DNA of 64,000 nucleotides from Streptosporangium lutulentum (lineage in GTDB: Bacteria; Actinomycetota; Actinomycetes; Streptosporangiales; Streptosporangiaceae): NCBI RefSeq assembly GCF_030811455.1, contig NZ_JAUSQU010000001.1, positions 9,610,001 through 9,674,000 on the forward strand. The letters are read 5' to 3'. The number at the start of each line of letters is the position of its first letter. The first letter of the stretch is position 1. Shown here in pieces: positions 40,698 to 49,710 of this stretch. The notes below the pieces were generated by a model that was not told the origin of the DNA, did not search any database, and saw only the letters and a list, made by a program, of their open reading frames with translations. Position numbers and translations under genes: made by a program.

Positions 40698-42300
40698 CGC
40701 TGAATATGACGGAATCATCATTGGCTCCGGCCAGCACGGCCTGGTCCTTGGCAGCTACCTGTCGAAGCTTGGGCTCAAGATCGCGATTTTGGAACGGCGC
40801 ATGATGTTCGGCGGCGGCTTGAGCACCGTTGAGCCGGGACCGCCGGGGTTCTACCAGAATCCGCACTCCATCAATCATTTCAACATCACCGAGACGCCGT
40901 GGTACCGCGACCTCGGTCTGGCGGCGACCGTACGGTATGAGACGCCGCGGTTCGACTTCGCCCAGCCGCACGCCGACGGCACATCGCTGGTCTTCTCCCG
41001 CGACGTCGACGAGACCTGCGCGTCGATCGGCCGGTTCTCGCAGCGCGACGCCAAGACCTTCCGCGAGTGGAACCGCCGCGCCGACGCCATCAGCGATTCG
41101 ATCTTCCTCGCCGAGCGCTACTCCGAGCCCCTCGACGAGGACGAGCGCAACGAGCTGCTCTCGGGCAGTGCCGTCGGGCGCGACTTCCTCGACATCATCG
41201 AACGGCAGCCGCTGGACCTGATGAACGAGCTGTTCGAGAACGAGCGCGTCAAGCTGCTGATGCTCTTCAAGCTCTCGATTTTCGGCACCGTCCTCTACGA
41301 CGCGGTGAGCCAGCGCAGCCCGATGGGAGCGGCGATCCGCGGCTTCGACCTCGCCGCCGGCTACCAGGTGTGCGTCGGCGGGAGCTGGAACCTGGCACGA
41401 GGGCTGATGGAGAGCTTCATCCGGGCCGGTGGGACCTTCATCAACCACGCCGAGGTGGAGCGCATCGTCGTCGACAACAACAAGGCGACCGGTGTCGAAC
41501 TGGCCGACGGGCGCAGCCTCACCGCACGGCGGTTCGTGGCGAGCACCCTCGACGTCCCGCAGACGTTCACCAGGCTCGTCGGCCCGGACCAGTTGCCCGC
41601 CGCGTACCGGGAGAAGGTCGAGAAGTTCAAACAGACGGCCTGGACGCTGTTCGGCGTGCACCTCGCCCTGCGTGAGGCGCCCGACTACCTCGGCTCGGAC
41701 TTCGACCCGAACGTGAACAAGGCGCTCAAGTACAACGTCGGGTGCGAGAGCATCGAGGAACTGTTCGCCCTGCACGACGAGGTGGCGGCGGGCAAGGTCC
41801 CCGAGCACATCTCCTTCGGCACCGGGCACATCACGCAGTTCGACCCGTCGCAGGCCCCGCCCGGGCACCACACCGCGTACGCCTGGCACGTGATGCCGTT
41901 CGCCCCCGGCGGCAGCCCGGAGAACATCGAGCCGGTCAAGGCGGAGTTCACCGAGCGCGTTCTCGACAAGTGGCGGGAGTACGCGCCGAACATGACCCGC
42001 GACAACATCCTGCACACCTGGACCCACACGGCGAACGACTACAGCCGTCAGTTGATCAACATGGTGCGGGGCGACATCTTCATGGGGTCCTTCGCGGGCG
42101 AGCAGAGCATGTGGAACCACTTCGGCTACCGGACCCCCGTCGAGGGCCTGTACATGGCCGGGTCGGCCACGCACCCGGGCGGCGCGATCTCGGGAGGCGC
42201 CGGCTACATCGTCTCGCGGATCATCGCGGAGGACCTGGGGCTCGCCCCGTGGTGGGAACCGGTCGACGTCCGGGCCGCGCTGAAGAACGCGGCGAGCTGA
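40693..42300 (+). CDS. Phytoene-dehydrogenase-like FAD oxidoreductase
   Basis: This protein of about 535 residues starts INAEYDGIIIGSGQHGLVLG, a dinucleotide-binding motif, and ends with the flavin motif VEGLYMAGSATHPGGAISGG. It is the COG1233/amine-oxidase-like pattern that includes carotenoid desaturases, isomerases and alicyclic dehydrogenases. The start is unusual: ATT at 40693 lies eight bases after GAGGGGG and overlaps the ALDH TAA. The only other in-frame start is a GTG at 40612, which would add a 27-residue out-of-frame translation of the ALDH end. Substrate unknown. Confidence 0.8.
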   Translation: MNAEYDGIIIGSGQHGLVLGSYLSKLGLKIAILERRMMFGGGLSTVEPGPPGFYQNPHSINHFNITETPWYRDLGLAATVRYETPRFDFAQPHADGTSLVFSRDVDETCASIGRFSQRDAKTFREWNRRADAISDSIFLAERYSEPLDEDERNELLSGSAVGRDFLDIIERQPLDLMNELFENERVKLLMLFKLSIFGTVLYDAVSQRSPMGAAIRGFDLAAGYQVCVGGSWNLARGLMESFIRAGGTFINHAEVERIVVDNNKATGVELADGRSLTARRFVASTLDVPQTFTRLVGPDQLPAAYREKVEKFKQTAWTLFGVHLALREAPDYLGSDFDPNVNKALKYNVGCESIEELFALHDEVAAGKVPEHISFGTGHITQFDPSQAPPGHHTAYAWHVMPFAPGGSPENIEPVKAEFTERVLDKWREYAPNMTRDNILHTWTHTANDYSRQLINMVRGDIFMGSFAGEQSMWNHFGYRTPVEGLYMAGSATHPGGAISGGAGYIVSRIIAEDLGLAPWWEPVDVRAALKNAAS

Positions 42301-42379
42301 CCCCGAGGCAGTTGAGGTAACCGGCCGCGGTCACGGCCGGGCAGGTGCTCGAACCGGTGGGAACTAAGGAAGGCTGTAC

Positions 42380-43657
42380 ATGACGGACCAATCAATCAAT
42401 CCAGCGGCTGCGGTCGGATACCCCGGCAACCAGTCCGGCGAGTTCAAGGGCTGGGTGCGCTACCAGGACTGGTTCGAGATCCGGGACCTCCGGCTGCGGC
42501 CCAGGCGGCCGACCGACGTGGTGATCCGCAATCTCGCGGCGCAGGCCTGTTACACGCTCGTGCCGAACGTCGCGGATCTGTCCACCACCCACCACGACAA
42601 GGCCAGGAGCCCGGGCCACGGCGCCATGGGGGTCGTCGTCGAGGTCGGTTCCCAGGTCCGGCGGGTCAAGGTCGGCGACCGGGTCGTGACGCCGGTCCTG
42701 CCGAGCTGTGGCACGTGCTACAGCTGCGTGCGCGGCGAGTGGCACGCCTGCGGCCACAAGAACGACCTGGACTTCGCCACGCAGGAGGCCCCGCCGTTCG
42801 CGGAGCTGGAGGACGGCACGCCGGTGTGGCAGGACCACACGGGTGGCTTCGCGGAGCTGGCGGTCTGCGACGAGTCCTGGGTCGTGCCGGTGTTCGACTC
42901 CCCGCTGTCCGACGTCGAGCTCGCGTCGCTCGCCTGCGTTCCCGGGCCGGGCTGGAGCTTCGCGCTCTTCGGCATGCCGGTGGAGATCGCCTCGAAGGTC
43001 GCCGTCCTCGGTGCCGGCGCGCTCGGCCTCTCGATCATCCAGGCCGCCAAGATGATGGGCGCCCAGCTGATCATCGCGGTCGAGCGCATCCCGCACCGGA
43101 TGGAGGCGGCCAAGCGCGCGGGGGCGCACATCGTCCTCGACGCCGACGAGTACGGCGCCGGCATCGTCAAGAAGATCCAGGAGCTGTGCGGCCCGGACAC
43201 GCCGAACATGGCGGCCGGCGGGAAGCCGTCCGAGGGTTTCTACCACGGGCGTGGCGCCGACCACATCTACGAGGCCGCGGGCAAGACGATCGGCGATCCC
43301 ACGACGGGCAAGCCGGCCGACGTCAGCGGGTCGGCGGCCCTGGGCTACGGCTACCAGGCCACCCGGCGAGGCGGGACCTTCGTGCACACCGGATGGATCG
43401 AGCGGACCAACGACCCGCAGTGGTGGCCGGCTTCGCCGGGTCCCTTCGACTACGAGGGCAAGAAGTACCTCTCCGCGTCCTACGGCGGCGCCAACGTCCT
43501 CCGGGACATCCCGCGCCTGGCCAAGCTCATCGAGATGGGATACCTGGACGCGAAATCGCTGTGCGATCCCGTCATGCCCTTCGAGAAGGGAGACCAGGCG
43601 CTGTGGCACTCACTGAACCGGGACAGCCTGCTTCCGATCATCACCTACGACGAGTGA
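42380..43657 (+). CDS. Zinc-dependent alcohol dehydrogenase (MDR)
   Basis: This 425-residue protein has GHGAMGVVVEVGSQVRRVKVGD, the structural zinc lobe SCGTCYSCVRGEWHACGHK (four Cys) and the NAD fold VAVLGAGALGLSIIQAAKMM. It is longer than typical class members because of insertions near residues 145 and 275. It is third in the operon, 80 bp after the flavoprotein, and presumably oxidises an alcohol intermediate to the ALDH substrate. Confidence 0.88.
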   Translation: MTDQSINPAAAVGYPGNQSGEFKGWVRYQDWFEIRDLRLRPRRPTDVVIRNLAAQACYTLVPNVADLSTTHHDKARSPGHGAMGVVVEVGSQVRRVKVGDRVVTPVLPSCGTCYSCVRGEWHACGHKNDLDFATQEAPPFAELEDGTPVWQDHTGGFAELAVCDESWVVPVFDSPLSDVELASLACVPGPGWSFALFGMPVEIASKVAVLGAGALGLSIIQAAKMMGAQLIIAVERIPHRMEAAKRAGAHIVLDADEYGAGIVKKIQELCGPDTPNMAAGGKPSEGFYHGRGADHIYEAAGKTIGDPTTGKPADVSGSAALGYGYQATRRGGTFVHTGWIERTNDPQWWPASPGPFDYEGKKYLSASYGGANVLRDIPRLAKLIEMGYLDAKSLCDPVMPFEKGDQALWHSLNRDSLLPIITYDE

Positions 43658-43708
43658 ACGCGATGACGCGCGTACGGCGGGTCCCCGGTACGAGCACGGA
43701 CGCCACCG

Positions 43709-44380
43709 ATGATTGAGATCGATTACACGGTCGAGATCGCCGCCCCGATCGACGAGGTGTGGGCCTACCTGTGGACCATTCCGAACTGGGCTCACCTGAT
43801 GATCGGATTCCAGACCGTCAAGGTGGTCGACGAGCAGCACTCCGTCTGGACGCTCAAGGGCGACGTCGGCATGCTCAGCCGCGAGGTCGACCTCGAAGTG
43901 ATCATCGATGAGTGGGAGCCCAGGAGTTTCCTGAACTTCACGGTCAACGGTCTGACCGAGCAGATCGCGGGCGGGGGCACGTTCAGGATCGGTGAGGTGC
44001 CGGACGACTCCGCGCCCGCTTCCGCCGGGCCGGTCGCGTCCCCGGCCAGAGAGCCGTGGAGCCGGCGACTCCGCCGGCGCTGGGCGGAGTTCCTGTTCGG
44101 AATGATCGCCAAGTCGGCGAGGAAGAAGGCCGGCCGGCGTACTCGGGACGAGTCGACCGGCACCCCCACCACTACCCCCACCACTACCCTCACCGCCACC
44201 ACCGCTCCCGCGAACGCGTCAGGGAGCGGCCCGAGGTCCAGGCTCAACTTCCACCTCGAAGTGAGCCCGGGCGGACCGATGGCACCCATGATCGAGCTGC
44301 TGATGTCACCTCTCCTCGAACCGGCGGCGAAGGACCTGGCGATCGGAATTCGTACGGAACTGGAAGGACGGGAACAATAA
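43709..44380 (+). CDS. SRPBCC (CoxG/START-like) protein with a long internal linker
   Basis: Residues 1-95 (IEIDYTVEIAAPIDEVWAYL; LSREVDLEVIIDEWEPRSFL) and 182-223 (FHLEVSPGGPMAPMIELLMS) together form one SRPBCC fold. Between them is an 85-residue basic then Thr/Pro-rich insertion (TGTPTTTPTTTLTATT) encoded by short CCACTACCC repeats. SRPBCC proteins bind hydrophobic ligands or help cofactor insertion. It lies within the oxidoreductase operon, one base before the next ATG. Confidence 0.78.
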   Translation: MIEIDYTVEIAAPIDEVWAYLWTIPNWAHLMIGFQTVKVVDEQHSVWTLKGDVGMLSREVDLEVIIDEWEPRSFLNFTVNGLTEQIAGGGTFRIGEVPDDSAPASAGPVASPAREPWSRRLRRRWAEFLFGMIAKSARKKAGRRTRDESTGTPTTTPTTTLTATTAPANASGSGPRSRLNFHLEVSPGGPMAPMIELLMSPLLEPAAKDLAIGIRTELEGREQ

Positions 44381-44381
44381 A

Positions 44382-45995
44382 ATGACCGAAGAGAACGACG
44401 CGGTCATCATCGGTTCAGGAGCCGCCGGCTTGACGGCGGCCCTGTCGGCGGCCTCCCGGGGGCTGCGTGTCACGCTGCTGGAGAAGGCCCCGGTGTTCGG
44501 CGGGACGAGTGCCGTCTCCGGCGGCTCCGTGTGGGCGCCGAACAGCAAATACCTGGAGGAGGGCAGCCCGCCCGACAGCCGGGAGGACGCGCTGACGTAC
44601 GTGAGAGCGCTGGCTCTGGGCCGGGTGGACGACCGCCTCATCGAGACGTTCGTCGACACCGTCAACCCGACGCTGGACTTCCTCGAGAAGGAAACGGCGA
44701 TCGAGTTCTCCTCGAACCCCCACCACCCCGACTACCAGCCACACCTTCCCGGGGCCCGGGCGGGCGGGCGCACGCTGCAGGTCGGCATCTACGACACCAA
44801 CCTCCTCGGCGAGCGCGCCGCCGAGCTGCGCAAGGGGCACAGCTCGGTCCCGATCACCCGGCTGGAGGGCGACGCCTGGGGGATGGAGCGGCCGGAGCGC
44901 TGGGACTGGAAACTGCTCGCGGAGCGTGTCGCGAGCGGCATGGTGGGCATGGGCGCCTCCCTGATCGGCACGCTGCTCGACGCCTGCCTGAAGAAGGGCG
45001 TGCGGGCGGTGGTCAACGCGCGCGCCGTCGAACTCGAACGCGACCCGCAGGGCCGGGTGGTCGGCGTGTACGCGGAGGTGGACGGCGAGCGGCGGTTGTT
45101 CCAGGCGAAGAAGGGCGTCGTCCTGGCCTCCGGCGGGTTCGAGTGGAACAAGGAGCTGGTCGACACCTTCCTCGGGGTGCCGTGCGACGCGCCGGCGAGC
45201 CCCCCGGCGAACGAGGGCGACGGCCTGACCATGGCGATGGCCGTCGGCGCCTCGCTCGGGAACATGAGCGAGGCCTGGTGGGGGCCCATGATCGCCGCGT
45301 CGGGAGACAGCTACGACGACGCGCCGCTGTACCGCCCGACGAGCGGTCTGCGCACGCTTCCCGGCGGCATCATCGTCAACCGCAAGGGCCGCCGGTTCCT
45401 CGACGAGGCCATGAACTACAACGACTTCGGCAAGATGCTCGCGTCGTTCGACTCGCATGACTACGAGTACGCCAACCTCCCGTGCTGGCTGGTCTTCGAC
45501 GAGCGTTTCCGCCAGTCGTACCCGATCGCGACGGTCACCCCGGGAACCCCGACCCCGCGCTGGATGCTCACCGCGCCCACCCTCGCCGAGCTCGCCGAGG
45601 CGGCGGGAATCGATCCTGCCGGTCTCGAAGCGCAGGTCGAGGAGTTCAACGGGCACGCGGCGAACGGCGTGGACCCGGTCTTCCACCGCGGCGAATCGGT
45701 CTACGACCTCTACCGCGGCGATCCGGAGGTGACGCCGAACCGCAACCTGCGGCCGCTCGAATCGGGTCCGTACTACGCGGTCCGGCTCCACCTGGGCGCC
45801 CTGGGCACGAAGGGCGGCCCGCAGACCGACACGGAAGGCGCCGTCCTCGACACCCGTGGAGCCCGGATCCCCGGACTCTACGCGTGCGGAAACGTCGCAT
45901 CCAGCCCGTTCGGCCCCGGATACCCCGGGGCGGGGGCGACGCTCGCCGCGGGGATGGTCTTCGGTTACCTGAGCGGTCAGGCCCTGGCCGGCTGA
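44382..45995 (+). CDS. FAD-dependent oxidoreductase, 3-ketosteroid-dehydrogenase-like
   Basis: This 537-residue flavoprotein has AVIIGSGAAGLTAALSAASR, EKAPVFGGTSAVSGGSVWAP, VVLASGGFEWNKELV and the C-terminal ASSPFGPGYPGAGATLAAGM. This is the fumarate-reductase/KstD family pattern. Such enzymes introduce or remove a C=C bond next to a ketone in rings or dicarboxylates. It is the last gene of the overlapping operon. The substrate may be an alicyclic ketone rather than a steroid; no other steroid genes are nearby. Confidence 0.88.
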   Translation: MTEENDAVIIGSGAAGLTAALSAASRGLRVTLLEKAPVFGGTSAVSGGSVWAPNSKYLEEGSPPDSREDALTYVRALALGRVDDRLIETFVDTVNPTLDFLEKETAIEFSSNPHHPDYQPHLPGARAGGRTLQVGIYDTNLLGERAAELRKGHSSVPITRLEGDAWGMERPERWDWKLLAERVASGMVGMGASLIGTLLDACLKKGVRAVVNARAVELERDPQGRVVGVYAEVDGERRLFQAKKGVVLASGGFEWNKELVDTFLGVPCDAPASPPANEGDGLTMAMAVGASLGNMSEAWWGPMIAASGDSYDDAPLYRPTSGLRTLPGGIIVNRKGRRFLDEAMNYNDFGKMLASFDSHDYEYANLPCWLVFDERFRQSYPIATVTPGTPTPRWMLTAPTLAELAEAAGIDPAGLEAQVEEFNGHAANGVDPVFHRGESVYDLYRGDPEVTPNRNLRPLESGPYYAVRLHLGALGTKGGPQTDTEGAVLDTRGARIPGLYACGNVASSPFGPGYPGAGATLAAGMVFGYLSGQALAG

Positions 45996-46392
45996 TCCGC
46001 CGGCCGTCACCCGAACCGCGAGATCCCGCGGGTTCCCGAGCGCGGGCGGATCATCGGATCCGCCAGGCCATCGCGTTCCGGAACCCGCGCGCCCGCCTGA
46101 GAACCAACCGGCGAGGCCCGGTTTCCCGCGGCCGTTCCACACGAATCCTCTCCAGCCCGGTTCGCGAACCCATCGGGGGATCGGCACGCGGTCCGACCTG
46201 CCGGTGTTTCGCATCGGAGACCGCTGGGCCAGCGATTCGCGACATTTCCTGACCCTGGCGGCAGGAGTCCGGGGAAAAGGTCCAGCAGAAAGACAAGGTT
46301 CGCCATTAAAAGCACGCGTTCAGTGAACGCACCTGCATAACGCGGTTTCGGGGGACTATCTCTGCCACGTCTGGATGACCAGGAGAACCGGC
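45996..46392. other. Intergenic region upstream of the transporter
   Basis: No gene or convincing operator is visible in these 397 bp. A GC-rich inverted repeat just after the flavoprotein stop (about 46010-46040) may terminate that operon. Confidence 0.5.
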
Positions 46393-47754
46393 ATGCCAAA
46401 TCCAACCGACGACCACGTTATCGAAACGACAAAACCGCGTCCCAGAGCGGTCGCGGCACTGGTGCTCGGTCATTTCATCGAAGTATACGACACGGCCCTT
46501 TACGGGCTCTTCGTGGCGCCCATCGCCACGGCTTTCTTTCCCGCCGGAAACGCGGACGCGGCGCTCATCGCCACGCTCGCCGTCTTCGGTGTCTCCTTTC
46601 TCTCCAAGTCGGCCGGAGGCCTGTTCTTCGGGGTCCTGGCCGATCGGGTCGGCCGGCGTAACTCGCTGATGGTCTCGATCCTGCTCGTCGGAGGGTCGAC
46701 GGCCGCCATCGGTCTCATTCCCACCTACGAGACGGCGGCGCTGCTCTCACCGATCCTGCTCGTCGTCTGCCGGCTTCTGCAGGGCTTCGCCTCGGGCGGC
46801 GAGGCGACGGTGGCCCCGGTGTTCCTGGGTGAGTACGCCTCCCGGAAGCGCCGAGGGTTCATCACCTCGTTCGTCGCCGCCGCGGGCAACCTGGGCACCC
46901 TGGTGGCCGCCGCCACCGGTGTGATCGTCGGCCTGAGCGTGAACGAGAGCACGTTCAACGACTACGGGTGGCGGTTCGCGTTCCTGATCGCCGCGCCGTT
47001 GGCTCTCTTCGCCCTCTACCTCCGCTACGGCCTCGAAGAGCCGGTGACGTACCAGAAGGCGCGATCACGGGTGAAGTCCGCGCCGATCAGGACGGCCCTG
47101 CGGCACTGGCGAATGATCCTGCGGGTGAGCTGCCTCGGCGCCCTGGGGACCACGTTCTACATCATGTTCGTGTACTACCCGACCTATCTCGTCAAGGAGA
47201 CCGGGCTTTCCGCGAGCGACTCCCGGATCGTGCCGCTGATCCTGATCTCGATGCTCGTGGTGTTCAATCCGCTGGTCGGGATGCTCGGTGACCGCTACGG
47301 CCGGAAGCTTCCGCTCCTGCTGGGCGGGCTCGCGTCGGTGCTTTTTGTCCTGCCGGGCTTTCTCGTCGCGCAGAGCGGCGGTTTTCTCGCGGCCGTGCTC
47401 GGCGGCGTGCTCATCCTGATCAGCGTCCCCCTGTGCCTCGGGTCGATCCATGCCATCTCGATGGAGTTCTATCCCACCGAGGTGCGGGCGACGGCGGCCG
47501 GAATCGCGGGGACCCTCGGCACATTCATCTTCGCCGGCCTGCCACCGGTCATCGTCGACGTGCTGACCACGAGGTACGACATGCCGCTGGCCCCGGCATT
47601 CGTGATCGTCGGAACGGCCGTGATCGGCCTGCTCGCGGCCTGGGGCCTGCCCGACACCCGCAAGATCGACCTGGAGACCGTGGGGACCTCGTCAGAGGGG
47701 GTCGCGACGGTCGAGAGCCCACGGCACGGAGTACCCGGCCGGGTCGCACCGTGA
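46393..47754 (+). CDS. MFS transporter, metabolite:H+ symporter (MHS) type
   Basis: This 453-residue protein has about twelve transmembrane helices. FIEVYDTALYGLFVAPIATA in helix 1, GVLADRVGRRNSLMVSILLV in loop 2-3 and LLQGFASGGEATVAPVFLGE are the MHS-family signatures seen in shikimate, proline and aromatic-acid carriers. The ATG at 46393 has AGGAG nine bases upstream. Location after the oxidoreductase operon and before an aromatic-hydroxylase-like flavoprotein suggests uptake of the cluster's acid substrate. Confidence 0.88.
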   Translation: MPNPTDDHVIETTKPRPRAVAALVLGHFIEVYDTALYGLFVAPIATAFFPAGNADAALIATLAVFGVSFLSKSAGGLFFGVLADRVGRRNSLMVSILLVGGSTAAIGLIPTYETAALLSPILLVVCRLLQGFASGGEATVAPVFLGEYASRKRRGFITSFVAAAGNLGTLVAAATGVIVGLSVNESTFNDYGWRFAFLIAAPLALFALYLRYGLEEPVTYQKARSRVKSAPIRTALRHWRMILRVSCLGALGTTFYIMFVYYPTYLVKETGLSASDSRIVPLILISMLVVFNPLVGMLGDRYGRKLPLLLGGLASVLFVLPGFLVAQSGGFLAAVLGGVLILISVPLCLGSIHAISMEFYPTEVRATAAGIAGTLGTFIFAGLPPVIVDVLTTRYDMPLAPAFVIVGTAVIGLLAAWGLPDTRKIDLETVGTSSEGVATVESPRHGVPGRVAP

Positions 47755-47797
47755 CGGCCGCGAAGGACATCAGGACAGACAACAAAGGAGGAATTCC

Positions 47798-48976
47798 GTG
47801 AGCGACGGAGAGATCCTGGTCATCGGCGGCGGTATCGGAGGGCTCACCGCCGCCCTGGCCATCGCCCGGTCGGGACGCGCGGTGCGCGTGCTGGAGCGCG
47901 CGCCCGAGTTCGCCGAGATCGGCGCGGGCCTGCAACTGGCGCCGAACGCCACCCGGCTGCTGGACCGGCTGGGCGTGCTCGACGCGTGCGTCGAGGTCGG
48001 CGTCCTGCCCGAGCGCCTGGTCTTCAACGACGCGCTCACCGGGGAGCGGCTCACCCACCTTGACCTTGGAGAGGGGTTCCGCCGCCGTTACGGGGGCCCC
48101 TACGTGGTCATGCACCGTAGTGACCTGCTCAGGATCCTCGTCGAGGCCTGCCGTGCCCAGGGCGTCGCCCTGGAGAACGGTAAGCAGGTCGACACGGTCA
48201 CCACGGAGCCCGGCGGGGTGACCGTCACCTGCGCGGACGGATCGCACCACACCGGTGTGCTGGCCGTGGCGGCCGACGGCCTGCGGTCGGGCTCGCGTGG
48301 GCGGCTGTCGGACGACGAACCGATCGACTCGGGCTACGTGGCCTACCGTGGCGCGGTCCCGCTGGACGAGGTCACCGGCCCGGTCTCGCTCTCCGAGGTC
48401 GTCGTCTGGTTCGGCCCCGGACTGCACCTGGTGCAGTACCCGCTGCGTTCCGGGCGGCTGTTCAACCAGGTCGCGGTGTTTCGCAGCCCGGGGTTCGCCG
48501 CCGGTGACCCCGACTGGGGCAACCCGGACGAACTCGACGCGGCGTTCTCGGTCACGTGCGAGTCCGTCCGCATGGCGATCCCGTCCCTGTGGCGCACCAA
48601 TCGCTGGCCGATGTACGACCGTGAACCGCTGGACAACTGGCTGACCGGCCGTACGGTCCTGCTCGGCGACGCCGCCCATCCGATGCTGCAGTATCTCGCC
48701 CAGGGCGCCTGCCAGGCGATCGAGGACGGAGTGTCGCTCGCCGGCTCGCTGGACCGGCACCTGACGGACGCCGTCCCTGACGCCGTCTCCGTGGACAAGG
48801 CGCTGCACGCCTACCAGGACGAGCGAATCCCGCGCACCGCCCACATCCAGCGGACCGCCCGGATATGGGGCGACATGTGGCACATCGACGGCGTGGGAGC
48901 GCTGTTGCGCAACGAGGTGTTCACCCAGCGGGCCGTGGACGACTACCGGCATGTCGACCCGATCTATGGCGCGTGA
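47798..48976 (+). CDS. FAD-dependent monooxygenase, 3-hydroxybenzoate 6-hydroxylase/salicylate hydroxylase-like
   Basis: This 392-residue class A flavin monooxygenase has ILVIGGGIGGLTAALAIARS, the DG motif in VAADGLRSGSRGRL and the second FAD motif LLGDAAHPMLQYLAQGACQA. EIGAGLQLAPNATRLLDRLG is characteristic of the 3-hydroxybenzoate/salicylate hydroxylase group. It uses NAD(P)H and O2 to hydroxylate a phenolic ring. The GTG start has AAGGAGG. It lies 44 bp behind the MHS transporter, so the pair is likely cotranscribed. Confidence 0.88.
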   Translation: MSDGEILVIGGGIGGLTAALAIARSGRAVRVLERAPEFAEIGAGLQLAPNATRLLDRLGVLDACVEVGVLPERLVFNDALTGERLTHLDLGEGFRRRYGGPYVVMHRSDLLRILVEACRAQGVALENGKQVDTVTTEPGGVTVTCADGSHHTGVLAVAADGLRSGSRGRLSDDEPIDSGYVAYRGAVPLDEVTGPVSLSEVVVWFGPGLHLVQYPLRSGRLFNQVAVFRSPGFAAGDPDWGNPDELDAAFSVTCESVRMAIPSLWRTNRWPMYDREPLDNWLTGRTVLLGDAAHPMLQYLAQGACQAIEDGVSLAGSLDRHLTDAVPDAVSVDKALHAYQDERIPRTAHIQRTARIWGDMWHIDGVGALLRNEVFTQRAVDDYRHVDPIYGA

Positions 48977-49115
48977 TCTCAGGCGAACGGGTCAGGGCAG
49001 GCGTACCGGCGTCGTGCCCGTCAAACGAGCCGGACGTGGGGGGACGAGGTAAGCCGGAAGAACCATGGATGACCACATGATCATGTGGGGGTCTCGGTGG
49101 CAACGGCGGAGAAAA

Positions 49116-49246
49116 CAACGGATATACAGGTCAGCGGCCCGTCTTGCGGTCTGCGCTCGAAGGCCCTCACAAAGGGCTTGGGCCTGTATATCCGTTGGAG
49201 TTGGCCCGGTTTGATGGATACCTGATGTCTTAGGACAGACATCAGG
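49116..49246. repeat. Inverted repeats in a degraded region
   Basis: CAACGGATATACAGG (49116-49130) is repeated inverted at 49183-49197 with a 52-bp spacer. A second hairpin, CCTGATGTCT/AGACATCAGG, lies at 49221-49246. Such pairs can be remnants of a mobile element end or a terminator cluster. No transposase is between them. A fragmented gene follows at 49255. Confidence 0.6.
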
Positions 49247-49254
49247 AGACTCCG

Positions 49255-49530
49255 CTATCCCGCAGTTTGCGTGAGCCACTCGCCCTTTTGGTCGGCGAAT
49301 CCGCTGTTCAGCGCGAACTGAAACTTGCTGATCTTCGCAGCCTGGGGCACCTCGAAGACGATGATGCCTTTACGGCTGTCACCGGCCCCCATGGTGACTG
49401 ACCCGCCGAACGACACGCCTTCCTGCACGTCCCCGTACGCTTGGCAGGTTTTGTCGATGAGTATCGTCCGAAGAGGTATCTGGGAGCGATAAACCTCGCC
49501 TCGTAGGTGGTGTGGCGTTTTCCTGTGTGA
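49255..49530 (-). pseudogene. C-terminal fragment of a DUF4352-like secreted protein
   Basis: The minus-strand frame reads SVTMGAGDSRKGIIVFEVPQ and then KFQFALNSGFADQKGEW before a TAG. This is the conserved end of DUF4352 immunoglobulin-like extracellular proteins. There is no start codon in frame. An upstream TGA at 49531-49533 closes it, and no signal peptide or first half of the domain is present, so the gene is broken. Confidence 0.55.
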
Positions 49531-49710
49531 TCAGCCATTCACGGTTACCGATCCGGGACGCGAGCCGCAATCAGGCACGCGGCGCCCCTCCTGGAGGTTG
49601 ACGCCGATGACGGCACATGTCAGATCAACACCTTCGTGACAGTAGGGAGATCTTCCTTCTATCGTGGCTATCCGGTTTCAGCCCGATATCGCCTCTCAGT
49701 GAAGGCACCC

